A stretch of DNA of 64,000 nt from Rhopalosiphum padi (Eukaryota; Arthropoda; Insecta; Hemiptera; Aphididae), in the NCBI RefSeq assembly GCF_020882245.1, contig NC_083600.1, positions 5,208,001 through 5,272,000 on the forward strand, read 5' to 3'. Made by a program: the position numbers and the translations under genes. The notes beneath the pieces are model-generated. The model was not told where the DNA came from, made no database searches, and saw only the letters and a list, made by a program, of their open reading frames with translations. Position 1 is the stretch's first letter. Each line of letters begins with the position of its first letter. Shown one piece after another: positions 49,521-63,203 of the stretch.

Positions 49521-51720
49521 ACTTATCTTCCTCGTCGTGTATGTAAGGAATATATTGTAAATAAAACTTAAAAAGCAATAATATATTTATACGTGATAAA
49601 TTAATATAATATTTTATTACAATACCCTTTTATCATTATATTGAACATTGAACAAGGAATTATAGGACTTACATAAAATTAAAATAAATAAATAGTATTA
49701 TCGTTTTTCATTTGAATAACTATTTTATTTGATTAATGATTATCTATATATATATTTTTTATTTTTATTTTTTATATTATTGTAATATACAAATTAAGTA
49801 TTATTGTAATAATACATAGTATTATACATGGTAATCTGAAATGCATATTATATACAATATATATCATTGATTATAAATACTATATAGTAATATAGGTAAA
49901 GTAAATCGCATAATATGTTCATATATCCATTTGTGTATATTATATAATATTTATAATATGTATTTACGAGTTGTTTTTATTTACAACCGTCGAAAAACAG
50001 ATAAGAAATAAACAGTAAACAGTGCATTGATGCAGATTATGGGGCGATTGTGGTTTGGGATACGGTTATGGATACCGGTATCATAGTATAAGTATCTACC
50101 TATTACCTAATATCCATGTCCGTGGTTGGGGAGTATACACAACGCGACGAGCAAGGTATATAAGAAAGTATTGCATAAGTATAATAATTCCTTAAAAATG
50201 ACACGTTTGCACGGGCCTCGAGTTATCGAATATTTTCATTTTTAAATTCGATTTTTTTTTTAAATTATTCATTCTATATATAAGATGCCTTCAAATAAAT
50301 ATCCGTCAGCCCACTAAATCCTAAACACATTTTCAGGTGCACCGAAAGCAGCATTCGCTACATCCGCGCGCACGCCCGGGCGGCTATGGTCAAACGCTCA
50401 GCGCACAGGTGTCGACGACGATGAGATGTATAAATAACGTATATAGTATGGAGAGGAAAAAAAAACGACTTCTCGTTGCGGAATATTGCCCCGTGTCGTA
50501 TAATCAAGCGGTCTGGATCGTCGCGATTGTGGCAGAGATTTGATTTCGCAAAACTTACTATATACATATAGGTTTTGGGGCGCGTCGGCAAATGATAAGA
50601 ACACGACATTACGAGTATAATAGTAGTCGCTCGTGAAACGGATTCCAAGGTTTTTGCAAAAAAATAATAAATACTAATGTGAGAAAAATATAATCGACAC
50701 GTTTCGCTTAGGTCTCGCCGATCCCATGCCATTGCCACTGCAGCAGTATTAGTTTTTATACGCATGTAATGACACAAACATAATATTATTATTATTATCT
50801 CGAACCTACGTTCACGCGTCTATACACATATATATATGTATATATATGCACCGTCGAGATAAGACGAGTATACGCGATGATAAAATTATTATTATTATTA
50901 TTTATCTCCGGACCACAACATAAATACATAATAATATCATATTATTTTGTCGATCTGGGTACGGCGGCGGCGTCTGTTTTAGTTTTTCAACGCAACTGGT
51001 TTCGAAAATATTTCGCCGGGAAATCCACGCGGGAGTTCCGTCCGATTCGACATTTCCGAGTAACGCATTTCATAACATCAATAACAACAATTAATAACAA
51101 CAACAATATTTATTATCGTGTCCGTTCGTATCGTCGCGATACACGCTCGCGGCTCGTACAATATTAATTAGTGAAAACACGATAACACGCGCGAAGTCGT
51201 GGACCGCGTGACAAGCGGTGGTGTGCCCGCGATTTTCGGACTCGCGGCGGCGTAGAGTTATAAAATAATATGTTATGATAATAATTGGCGAATCGATGCG
51301 GACGAAAAACGTACGTCCTATGCATAAAACGAGTAAATGACCTGTTATAATGTAGTTGTAAACGATATTTCGTCGACTCGCGTTGCGCAACCGCAGCGCT
51401 AGACAATATTATACAACGTTCACATGACATTTAAACGCCGGGAATGTCTGCAGATCACAAAACAACAATTATTATTCGGCTGGCCGGTCGTTATCGAATT
51501 TGTTATTATTTATGGTCTTACAGAGTCCGTCGGCGGCGGCTAGTGGTGTGGGCAACACACAATTTCACTTCACGAAATCGGTAAAACATTGTTAAATAAT
51601 AAAATATTATATTATTATCTACTCGACAATCGATGGTTGGTATTCCACGAAACGTGGTTGTTCGTCGATGTCCGTAATACTATATTATAATAATATTATA
51701 ATCGAATATTATTCTCTGTC
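49521..51720. other. AT-rich then CpG-rich block (50.3-51.6 kb)
   Basis: The island contains CTGCAG at 50738 and 51448, and many CG dinucleotides. Several open frames up to 139 codons occur on both strands without recognisable domains. Likely regulatory or simply CpG-rich. Confidence 0.4.
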
Positions 51721-54700
51721 CTATGCACCACAACTGTATAATTCTATATACTATATTTTAATAAGCCTACTTTCGTAATATGATATTTCTTTATATATTA
51801 TGTTATACATCTGCATTTGAGCCTGCCAGGCGGTTACTCGAATAAATAAAAAAAATTATCGATATTATGTTTTTTTTGGGAAAAACTCTTGTTATGTCGT
51901 TACAAATCACTGGTCGTCGAATAATCAGTACAGTGAACGTATCAGACGTCGTATCTCACAGGAATCTGGACACTCGGTTAGTCTGTAGATTCAATTTCAA
52001 AAACTATTAAAAATGAAATTAATTATTATTATTTGGTAAAATAGCTGGCAATCGTTTGTAAGCCTTTTTTAAATTGTATACTCCACAAACCAAACGGGCA
52101 GTTGCGTGTTGCTTTTCTGCCGTTTGAGAGCTATCATTTTATCTGCTTTTTAGCCTGTGAAACGCCGAGCTGTATTACTGTATATTATACAAACTATAAA
52201 GTACATGATATATATTTATAAAACAAATCAAGAATTTAATTTATAACGATGTATAAAGTACAAACTCCGACACACCGCTGCTATTGATAAACATTTTTAT
52301 ATTTAACTCGTACGTCGTCAATGTCGTGAAAATATTCTCAGGCCTCAGGGTCTGGTGAATAATCCCGTACGCATTTCCAAAGTTATCTTAGAACGTACTC
52401 GGGAGTCGTTAAAATATAATTAAATTACTATTATTATTATTAAAAAAATAATAAAAAAAAAAAACCATAATACTTGCGTTCCGCACTTGACATTGATCAC
52501 CGACACAACACGAAACTATTTTTAAAATAGTAGCACCGAAATTCGGTTGACTTTTTAAAAACGTCCGCCCGCGCGCTCGTGCCAGTTGATAAGCCAAGGT
52601 CGGTGTATTATTTTTAAAATTCGCGCATGACCCGAATAATGTAGTGTTTTGCGAAAAACACTCCAGGCGGTGTCATCGATTTTTCCAAAAAAAAAAAAAA
52701 AAAATGTAAAAAAATCGAATTCCGGATTTCCTTCGCGCGCCATGGACATTAAATTTATCAGACGATCCGTGTCCGTTTTATCGGAAAGCTAAAGATAAAC
52801 AAACAAAAACGCAGAGCCAACAGTGTCGCACAGATGCCGACCCCTTTCGAAACATGTAAATCCGCGTCCCGTGGTCAACGATTTTTTCCACTCTCCCGCC
52901 ACTTACTCTTCAAATTTTCTACCGTGTCCGGAATAGCTATACAGCTCTATCTCCCCCGTGATCAATGCGTGCTGTAAAAACGTAACACCGGGTAATATTA
53001 TTATTATCACGTGGGTCGTCGTCCCGCAGAGTTAACTGGACGTGCACAAGTCATAACCGCCGTCGTCCGACCGAATCGTTCGGTCATCAATCAGTCGCCC
53101 CCACCACACACCGTTCGGCCGCGCGCTGTCACTCACTTTTCCTTCCTGTGTAGGTGCCCCGATGCGTGTTTATGCGTGTGAGAGAGTACAAAATACTATG
53201 ATATCCATACAATACATCATAATATATATATATTATGACGTTTATACATATATTAATATCTATTATGTTTATGTGCGAGTGTGTAAGGTCAATGGGGTAG
53301 TGGTTGGGGACATATTTCGTCTAGTTAGTATGTTTAGCCGAGACGGCGTGCAATCGTTTCGATTTCAATAGGTACGACAAAAACAATAATTATTTGAATA
53401 ATGATTTATATCGGTAATATACGGGTCAAAAATGTAATATGTATGTAAACATATTGGTAATAATAATTTACCACGAATAATCTATAAATCTATTTGTGAT
53501 GAAAAAAAATACACAGCGGAAAACCTAGACAAATAGAGAACAATCACAGTATTATTATTTGTATTCATGACTTATTCGGCTTATAATACATTTTAATTGT
53601 ATGTATAATTGTATCACCGACGTTATATAATTAGTTATTGTAATTGCCAATTGGTATAGAAAAAAGTTTGACAGCTAATAAAGTATAGTAAGAAATATGT
53701 ACAAGAATTTTGTTTGTTTCAAAATAAAATACACAGGTAATCTAATTATTAAAAAAATGTGTCCTCCGTTGATAAGGAAAATATGATGGTTGGAGACATT
53801 GGAGTAGAGATTAAAGTTCCCAATGGCGATTCTGATTCAGACCAATATTCGAATATAAAAATCTATGATATCATTCGAGTTTTCGAGCAGAACTTATTGC
53901 CGTCTTACTGTTGACGATAAAACGATAAAAGTTCACTTAAAAATAATATAACTACTTATTAGTATTTTCGACTTATAACGTGTCCTACAATCTATTACCG
54001 TCCCGACTACATACTACTACTCAGCACTTATTTTAGCTACTTACGTACTTATGCCCCGCGTTACATAATACGATGTGATTATCGTTATGTAAACAAAAAA
54101 CATTAAAGTTAATATTTTTGTACACAAATGTTCACTTATCACATTATAACGAAAATATTTTTGAATATTTTGGTTTTAATCGACATAATTTATTTCGAGG
54201 GTTATGGACATGGTTATTAAGTAAAGTTATCGTTTATGTTGTATTTAAAAGTCGTTTATCCATCTACGAATGTACAAAAATATCGCATTTCTTAAATTTA
54301 ACTCTGTACAGTGTACACCGTTGTATTTCATTAAATAACTTTATATCAACTCAGAACAGCCAACAACTGAACTGCAGTGTTGGGTACCTACGATTGTATG
54401 TATGTACATGGTAATATTATTACTGAATATGTCAACGTGAAATAAAATGAATTAAATGCATAGTAATATCATAACTCATAATTTAACAGTAATATAAACA
54501 AAAAATATATATTTATTATTTACGTTATGTATTTCGTTAAAATTTGTTCGATAAACATAATACATATTTCTAGTATGATTAGCTGACTTAGTTTAATCAT
54601 GATTTCTGGGACTTGGTTTGGTACATAAATAAATGTTTCAATGACCTTAAACCGGGCCTCTGACATACATAATTAAATTTTGTGTTCGAAAATAAACAAA

Positions 54701-56640
54701 ATTTTATCGACTGTTCATTTATAGTTTTATAAAAATATACAAAAATGTAAAATATTATGATACATTTAAGCTATTGCGTTTTATATTTTAATTATATGAT
54801 AAATTTATTTATTATTGTTACCACCTTGTAGGTTTGTTTTTTAGGTTACATTTCTTGGTCTTTGGCCAACTCCATAATTTAATGAAAAAATGCAAATGTT
54901 GTCAGTTTAAGTAGCTTCTTGCCGAATACCATTTAGAAATGCGCATATTACTTTAGTGCCGATGAATGATAATGAACGGCTAAAATAATTATCATACTCA
55001 TAACCCGTATTTTTTTTTAGTAGATGACTAGAAAATAGAAAAAACTGAACAAATTTTCAAGCGTTTAATAACTATGGATTTGAAATTGTTTGTGATCATT
55101 ACGATACCTACAGTCTTTCCGACACGGAACAAAAATATTTAAATCGGTTTAGGTATTATTATTTATTATTTATTGTATATATTATTCAGAAGTTCAACTA
55201 TAGAATAATTTATCATAGTTTTTTTTTATACTATTGAATAATTGAATGAATGTTTTATTTACAATCTACACAGTGCATAATAAGTAAATATGATAAGTAC
55301 TGATAAAGATAGTGTGATAGCCGATTGGCATAAGTGGACAAGTGGAGAAATCATTTAACAACAACAGCACCTCCTTTAAATTATATTCTAAACGATACGG
55401 TCGTTAAAAAATACGATATGCATTTTTAATTGATGTTTTTCTTCAAATTAACAAGCAGCATATTATTATTATTATATTTGGTATCACAAATTGTAAATTG
55501 TTTTTATTTAGTTCTGCGCTTTAATAAAAGCTTGTAATTTTAATCTGAATGTTATCAGAATAGAATGGTTTACAAAAATAAAATATTTTATTTTATCAAG
55601 AAAATCATGAGATTATTTACGAAATGGAAACCATAGTAAAGTTATTGATATTAAATTATGCCATATGGAAATACAATCGTGAATAATTGACAACAGTAAT
55701 TTGAACGACACATACGGTATTAAAAATATCAACAGTATTATAATAGTTGAACTATGAATATAACACGAAATTATCGTGACGAGAAAAATATGTTTTCAAC
55801 AAACTATTATTAAATTCATATTTATAAAATTAAACCAATTAACTTTATTATTTGTGTAAACTGTAAAATTCAACCAACAATATTTTAAAAATATAAATTT
55901 ATTTTAGTATTGTTGAAGTATTATTAGTGGTTCTAATGGTTCAATAATATAAATTTTAATTGGCAATACACACATATAAGTTTAAATATACAATATAGTA
56001 GTATGTGCCATGTGGTACGCTGTTTTTAATTTTGTAAATGATCATTTCAGTTTTTTGTAGATTTTTTTTACATCTACATTAGTGCACTAAAATGGTCTTA
56101 CCTTGTATATTGTAGATAGGCATATGTTAGAGCTCGATTTAGTCATATGGATAATTATATAATATATGACAATTCTCATAAAATATAATAACTTAAATTC
56201 CGTTCCCCCCCCATGTGTGTCTAATGGATTAACGACGATATTCCGCATTTACATAACTCATAAAATGACGCGACGTTGTTATATCCTAGAAAATTGTAAG
56301 GTTGGCGGAAATTTAATCATATATTAGTGGAGGGGCTTAAAAAACCTTACATGTAAATATACTAACAAATTTGTATAAAATTCCCGCATAAATATCTTCG
56401 ATATTGTTGCGCATAAATACACAATACTTTTATGATTGTTAAAAGTCAAAAATTGTAAAAACGTGTTTACCTTTTTTTTTGAATATCTAATAGAAAACAG
56501 AAAATACAAATGTTTTGTTTCATACGGGTCGGACTAAAGATAAAAATTGTCGACTCCAAAAATAGAATCCGATTTATAAATAATTTAAAAACAATAACAA
56601 ATCGTTCCAATATTACAATTTACAAGCCATAAAATATTAT
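51721..56640. other. AT-rich with CpG-rich block at 52.3-53.4 kb
   Basis: The block at 52.3-53.4 kb is the only GC-richer part. An ecdysone-response-like palindrome AGGTCATTGAAAC lies on the minus strand at 54635..54647. A 30-residue protein-like stretch (NNYGFEIVCDHYDTYSLSDT...) occurs at about 55065..55155 but has competing frames. Confidence 0.4.
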
Positions 56641-57260
56641 TACTCGTAAAACGCTAAATTTTGGTGGGGTGGAGAATTAGTCGTAACTCTTCGTTAACAT
56701 CTGTTTCTACGGATATTATTAAATACCTGAATCGGCGTTTGCATAGTATTATACTATGCTCTCTTTTTTTTTTTAAATATTTTTTTTTTTTTATATTCAC
56801 GTTGTCGAACGATTTTATATTTATCCGTCGGAGACGACAAACAGTGTTGTTGTTTGCGTTCATAAAAAAAAAAAAAATTAAAAAACGCTCGCAGCGTATT
56901 AAAATATATTGTCATTTAGCGCGTTATCCACGGAAAACGTCGATACGCGCGTGTAATAATAATTTTCCTCTGCCGCCGTCCCGCGCGAGTGTGCGTATAC
57001 ACGCGCGCGCTCGTGGACGTGTGTGCGTTGATTTGTGAAAACAAACAAAACTATACAACATAATATAATATTATATTATTAAACGTGCCATATTTCGGTT
57101 CGTTTCGATGTCGATTGAAATGCCATTAATATTAGTCATTTCGTGTTTGGCGTGTACATGTTGTTACAGCGGCCCCGTGCACGTGCTCTCGACGAGATCG
57201 TATTTTAAAAACATTATTTTTTTTTTCTCTTATACAATACGCTTTTCGTGTTAACGTAAA

Positions 57261-57289
57261 ACACACGCACACACACACACACACACACA
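57261..57289. repeat. (AC)n tract with one CG interruption
   Basis: ACACACGC followed by an AC run of about 22 bases, in a CpG-rich block. Confidence 0.9.
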
Positions 57290-57468
57290 TGATCGCCCCG
57301 ACGGTTTTCACCATTTCGGTAAACTTCGTAATACCTACATATTTTATACCACGGAGGCGTGGACGGCGGCGGCGACGACGACGGTGGACGAACAATATTT
57401 GTTTCGAGAGCCGTTGAACCGCGCGTGATGCGGGAGGTACACGACCGCGGCGGGCGAAAGTTGAGTAT

Positions 57469-57490
57469 CGGCGGCGGCGGCGGCGGCGGC
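57469..57490. repeat. (CGG)n tract
   Basis: About seven CGG units in a strongly CpG-rich segment. It explains the polyalanine and polyarginine runs in minus-strand shadow frames. Confidence 0.9.
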
Positions 57491-58989
57491 TGGTTCTTGG
57501 CGAAAAATCCGAGTTCGGGTCGTTGATCTCGCCGGGGCGAGGTGTACGTCGAAAGAAAATAAAAAACATTGTTTTGGTCGGTGATTTATCGACAGCAAAC
57601 TGTGTTAAAACACAGTCGGTCGATTCGGTCGTCAGCCGGCCGTATAACAATTACAGGCGCACGTGACGTGTCGCGCGAGCAGTGTACAATAATAATGTAC
57701 GATATTATGATGATGATATTGTAGGCACCTGTAATAGACTGTAACGTAGTTTTTAGGCCGTTCGAAATGATCTGACGAGGTAACTATATGTTTTAACAGC
57801 TGACGACCTTTAACGGAGTTTGCCGTTTTATTTGTCATGATGTGTATTATAATATGATTCACGAGTAATAATAACGATGATGGCGAATCAATCCAGTCGA
57901 GAATATTTTTATAGTCTCCTCGCCGGCACTCGCGCCTCTTTTCATTTTCTATTCAAATAATAATAATCCGTATCCGTATTGTTTAATATCTTCGCAACAA
58001 CACGAAACTATATAATACTGCAGGTCGGGAGTGCTGCAAGTGTGTGTGGAAAGATTGTTTTTTTTTTTTTTTTTTTACTATTTTTGGAAGTATGTTATTT
58101 TCAATTACACCAAAATTTAAAAACTGACGTAAAAAAAAAAATCGTTTATGATTTTGGTATTTACGGCATATTATTTCGTCTATTTATTTTTTATTTAAAA
58201 AAAAAAAAATATGTTAATATGAGATGCTACTGATATAGTATTGTACATCGCGTCAACATAAACGTCGACCGATGTTTGTAACACTGTGGCAATAGTGTAA
58301 TAATAGTAATAATAATATTGTGTTTGTCGTACTTTTATTTTAGTTCTTTTTTCATTACATAGACCATTTAGATCTCACTACGTCACTACGGGTGAGTACG
58401 TTTTGAAACATCTCACGCCAAAAAAAAAAAATAATAATATATAGCGAATGCAAGTTGATTGAAAAATTGATTTTCAAAGCACATACAATTTTTCTTTATT
58501 TTTTTTAACAAAATAAAATAAATGTGTTTATTTGATAAGGTCTGGTGAAATTATACTGATGACGGTCTGTAAAATTAATAGCTAAATACCGATGCTATGA
58601 TTCATATTTCATAGTATTATGGCAAATTTGTTTTTTTTTGTTTCCATCTGATCAATTTTGAAACTTAATTAATCTTAAAAATACATGTTTTTTGTCCGGT
58701 TCATTTATTATCAATGAATATAATAAAATATTAATTCATCAATAAAATAATTATTTTTTATAAACAGTTATGACTGTTGTGACTATCAACATCAGTTATA
58801 AGTCCGGTTTTCCTAAAATGTGTACCAATATTGTTATAAATTTATAATTGTATAAGTTTAAAGTAATGAAGTTAGTAGAAGAAATGCTTACCTTTATTCC
58901 TGCAGGAAATAATTTTCTGGGAATTTCATAACAATATATTAACTAATGAATATTTATGTTTACATAATATTATATTTTTTAATTTATGA

Positions 58990-59492
58990 CAGAGGCGTAA
59001 CTATAAAATTGGAGTCTTCGGGGCAATGTCAAGTAAGTGTTGGCTCTCATCTAATTATACTACCGAAATTCTTCATTATTAAATTTAAAAAAAAAACCAA
59101 TCATTTTTATTGCCTATTGTAGTTTTTTTAATTGATGCAATTTTACATTATATATAATGTATATATAGGTACTATACTACTATATCTTACAGTATAGGCA
59201 TATATTAAACTCATACTAATAAAAAAATGTTATGTAACTGTTTGATTCATTTTTCGACGTCTATACATTTATTTCAATTAATAATATAAAAGTCCAGCCC
59301 GGTTCATATACTCTTATATTAAATATGATATGTTTTGAACTTGTTTTAATCTCTATAACAGTATGACGTGATACGTGAATTTTAAAACAAAATTCAAATT
59401 TTTGTGTATACAAATTGTATTCACACAGGTCAAGGGCCCCGGGGCATTGCTGTGCATTATACCAATATTGTCATCCTGTAGTCACACCACTG
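58990..59492. mobile_element. Degraded hAT-like nonautonomous element
   Basis: The left terminus is CAGAGGCGTAACTA. The right terminus reversed is CAGTGGTGTGACTA, 11 of 14 alike. Flanks ATTTATGA (58982..58989) and ATTAAAGA (59493..59500) agree at six of eight bases, a decayed 8-base target duplication. Near the right end is GGGCCCCGGGGC, a G/C-rich block common inside hAT MITE ends. About 503 bases, no coding capacity. Older than the 19964 element judging from divergence. Confidence 0.6.
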
Positions 59493-61846
59493 ATTAAAGA
59501 ATAAAGTTAATTTAATAAAATTAAAAATATAAATATTGAGTATACTATTGAGATTATGTTTATAAGTAGGTTTAATTAACAATGCTTATAATGATTATTT
59601 AAAAATTTAAAATTAAGAATAAAGTCTAACTAATGAAATATAGTTCTAAATTTAATTAAAAATTAATTTTAACTTTTATAATATTAATAAATTAATATAA
59701 TTCTGTATTTAAAAAAAAGGAAGAATTAAACTACATGCATTTCAGAAATTTCTCGAAAATTAATAATCTAGTAGATAATGTATAATTGTATACTGTCTAG
59801 AATAAGTAACAAACAAGTTTGCAAGTTATTGTAAAAAGAATCATGTCACTGCAATATACCTTGAATTAATATTTTTCAATCATAAAATTCTTGTGATATT
59901 CGACAATATATTTTAAATGAAGAAAATGCAGCAGCGTTTTTACATTTTACCTATATTAAATTTATAATGAAAAATTGAACGTTAAGTTAATATAAATTTA
60001 AATAATTGAAAATTTGAAATTAAAAGATTCAAATTGAATCAACGTTTAATGTTAGCAAGTGCCAAGTTTGCTATATAAATCATAATTTATTGAAATTCGT
60101 CAGTTGAAAATGCTTTTAGAACAATACATTTGGTGATTGCAATTTGACATTATATTTATATATATAAAAAAAATATATGTTTATGTTATTTAAATTTAAA
60201 ACTCTTATAATATATTTTATTAAATATTAACAACATATTTTGTTTTAATGTAATCAGCTTAATATTATAATAGATATAATAACTATCTTATCATGTAATG
60301 TGATGTTGTATAACAACTATAATATACAAGTTAAAATTAATATAGTATGATAGAACTGTCTACTGTTTAGTAGTTATGTTATCACTGTATCAATAACATT
60401 ACTACTATACGTTTCCTGGTAAATAAAAACCAATAAATCGTGTATAATAATAACATAATTATAATAAAATACTATATTTTTACAGTATTTTAATTTATAT
60501 TTAAGATTTTTGTTGTACTTTTACACCTGTTATTTGTTTTGCAGGATTAGGATTGAAAGCGTATTTTTTTATTAATTCTATCAATTAGAACTAATAGAAT
60601 TTCTAAAAAAGGTAATTCATAATTTGTGATTGTTCACACTGTTAAAAGAAACCTCCTGTACACAAATACAACTGTTAAACTAAATTATCTCAAATGTCTG
60701 TCATTTTTAACTTTTACGTTGTGGAGGCAAAGGGTATTCGACTAGAATCATAATATATTTGTTATAGATTAAATATGTTTTCACTATATAATTGTGTTGA
60801 TGGTGTTTTTTTTTTTTTTTTTTTAATTAAACTGGATTATGATATCAACATTTGGCAAAAATTGAACACCAGGTGCTTAAAATCACAAAAAAATATATTG
60901 AAACGAAAACAAAAATGAGCGCCGACCCGCAAACGAATAATATTTCAATACGGCGTAAAATTAATGTAGTACAATGGTAATAAAAAATATGAGTTTGCTT
61001 TTACGCGTACAGTGAATGCTGTTGTTATTTTTCGGATATCCATAAAAAAAAAAAAACCAAAAACGTGTAATAAGACTGTGATTAATATGTAAGGATTATA
61101 ACATTCATTGGTGATAAGTGATAACATAATTTTATAGTGCAGCTATATAATCATGTAAAAGGTCTCGTGATATCGTGTACTTATGACCTATCTACGAAAT
61201 GGGCTAAATTCAAACAATAACATAATATATTGTCATGCAATAATAATATTAAGTAACCAGATACTAGTTAGGTATATATTTTATTATATAGACCCTAATT
61301 TAACTCCGCGTGGTTATATGACTAACGACTTATTAGTTTGATATACCTTTATGTTATTTTAATTTAAATGTCGATGGGTGAACGCTGATAAAAAAATAAA
61401 GTAAATAAGTACATACAATATATTATTATATATTTATTAAATGTACATTATTATTTGAGAGGACCAAACACGCACCTCCTACTTTGTGATCAGCAGAACT
61501 TTTGTCTGGCTTTATTTAATAATATTACATAGTGAATTTATTGATTTATGTATTCTATTTAAAAACTTAAATATTTATGAACATTATAAAATGTGTTTGT
61601 ACGTTGATTTTTTTACTATGTTTAATTTTGAAGCGAACTATGAGTCATTTTATATACGCCTAGTATAATTTTTTAAGACTGAGAAAACACTTGTGTACTT
61701 TTAATTATTGGTATAATAGCTATACGGTAGGTATCACACAAAAAATATTGTGCATTACTGCGTACTGCAGTTATCAGTAAAAGAAGTACACAAAAATTGT
61801 ATACCTATATACGGTCCATATATAAACAAATCAATCGCTACACATA
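59493..61846. other. AT-rich noncoding
   Basis: Nothing supportable. Confidence 0.55.
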
Positions 61847-61990
61847 ATGGCCCAGAAAGTGTTTATTTCTCAGCCGATTCGAGTTCAAATTCAGGAAATT
61901 CATTTGGCTGGACGTCTGGATGGGAAAATCGAAAAAGTTTTTAACGACGTTATTCGTTTAAATCCGGGCATAATAACAGGGCGATCCTAA
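61847..61990 (+). CDS. Small unrecognised ORF, 47 residues
   Basis: The ATG has A at -3 and G at +4 (CATAATGG). It opens a 47-residue peptide, MAQKVFISQPIRVQIQEIHL AGRLDGKIEKVFNDVIRLNP then GIITGRS, which has a balanced composition unlike the surrounding AT-rich frames. The stop TAA at 61988 is immediately followed by AATAAATATT. A second plus-strand frame (NGPESVYFSADSS...) is open over the same bases and ends at 61944. I do not recognise a family. It could be a gene fragment, a transposon remnant or a short peptide gene. Confidence 0.2.
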   Translation: MAQKVFISQPIRVQIQEIHLAGRLDGKIEKVFNDVIRLNPGIITGRS

Positions 61991-63203
61991 TAAATATTTA
62001 AGATTTATAGTGAGTGTTTTCATTCTCCTGCTGTATATTTACTGTTAATTAATAGCGATTTATTTTTTTAGAACGGAATATCTGAAAAATATTAAAAAAT
62101 TATATCTACGTGTAATTACGTAACAGAAGACCTGTGTTTTCTTGTAGATATATTTTTTCTAATGTCACGCACTTATGTGATGTTATTCGATTCGTTTGCA
62201 CGTGTGACTTTTTCGAATTCTACGAATAATAATAAATAATATATACTATAAAAAAATAATAATAATTGTGAGTTTGCAGATTTTCATTATTTATAGTAGA
62301 TAACGGCGAAACGAGGTTATTTATTCCGATATCTACGTCGTAGTTTTGTCGTTTTGATACATTCAATCTTGTGAACACGAATGTGTCAGTTGTCAACAAA
62401 AAAACGATTGATGTGTTCATCCAGAAATTCATCTTGTTACTTTTTAAAACAATTTTTAGAAGTGAAATTTGATCGATTTTCTCGCCACAAAATTTAGATC
62501 TTTTACGTCAAATCGATAACTTTAATAACATAATAACATATTGTTATCAATGATATATTGAAAATGTTAAGACTATGATGACTATTGTTTCAGCATGACT
62601 ATAAGCCTCACAAGCTCCTTAAATTCTGCATACCTTTAGGAGGTATAATCTTGTGTGCAGTTGCAGGGTAACTATAATATTTAGTTGGGTGCCAAATACA
62701 ATAATTTTGGACACTCAAACATTAGGTGTACAATGACACTTGTATAATACTAAACTGTTGTGTGAGTAATGAGTAATGGTTATTGAGTATATTACAATAA
62801 CAATCAACTGGTGGGATGTCAATCCTCAATGAGATCAAGTTTACTGCAGCATTTGATCAAATTCAAATATTTTACTTTCGAATGTTAGTTTTTCGTCAAT
62901 TTATTTACAAACCGGTGGTAAGCGTGTTTCTAATATTTAAATATTACCAATAAATACAAACCAAGACGACAAGACATAATTATTTGCTGTCGCTGCCAAG
63001 GACTGGGAGTACCTTAATGGTGAAAGATGAAAACATAATATTTACTTTACGAGTTAACGTTATCGAACAATAATTATTATGTTTGCAATTAAAATAATAT
63101 GATAAAATATCGTCGTCGTTATTATCATTTAATATAATTCCACAATATCAAGTAATATTGTTGTCGGCGTGTATTATACATTAGTTATAGTAGTCTTATT
63201 ATA
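61991..63203. other. AT-rich noncoding
   Basis: No gene or element recognised. CTGCAG at 62844. Confidence 0.55.

Larger units (their letters stand above)
56641..58989. other. Strongly CpG-rich block (56.8-57.9 kb) then AT-rich
   Basis: The block contains (CGG)n, CA tracts, and many CG steps on both sides of 57.4 kb. It resembles the SoxC promoter block in composition. The 172-codon minus frame (57132..57650) is Arg-rich and tract-driven. It could be a promoter for an unannotated transcript. Confidence 0.4.

Noticed and set aside
57132..57650. 172-codon minus-strand frame
   Set aside because: Arg-rich translation of CGG and CA repeats. A second minus frame is also open.
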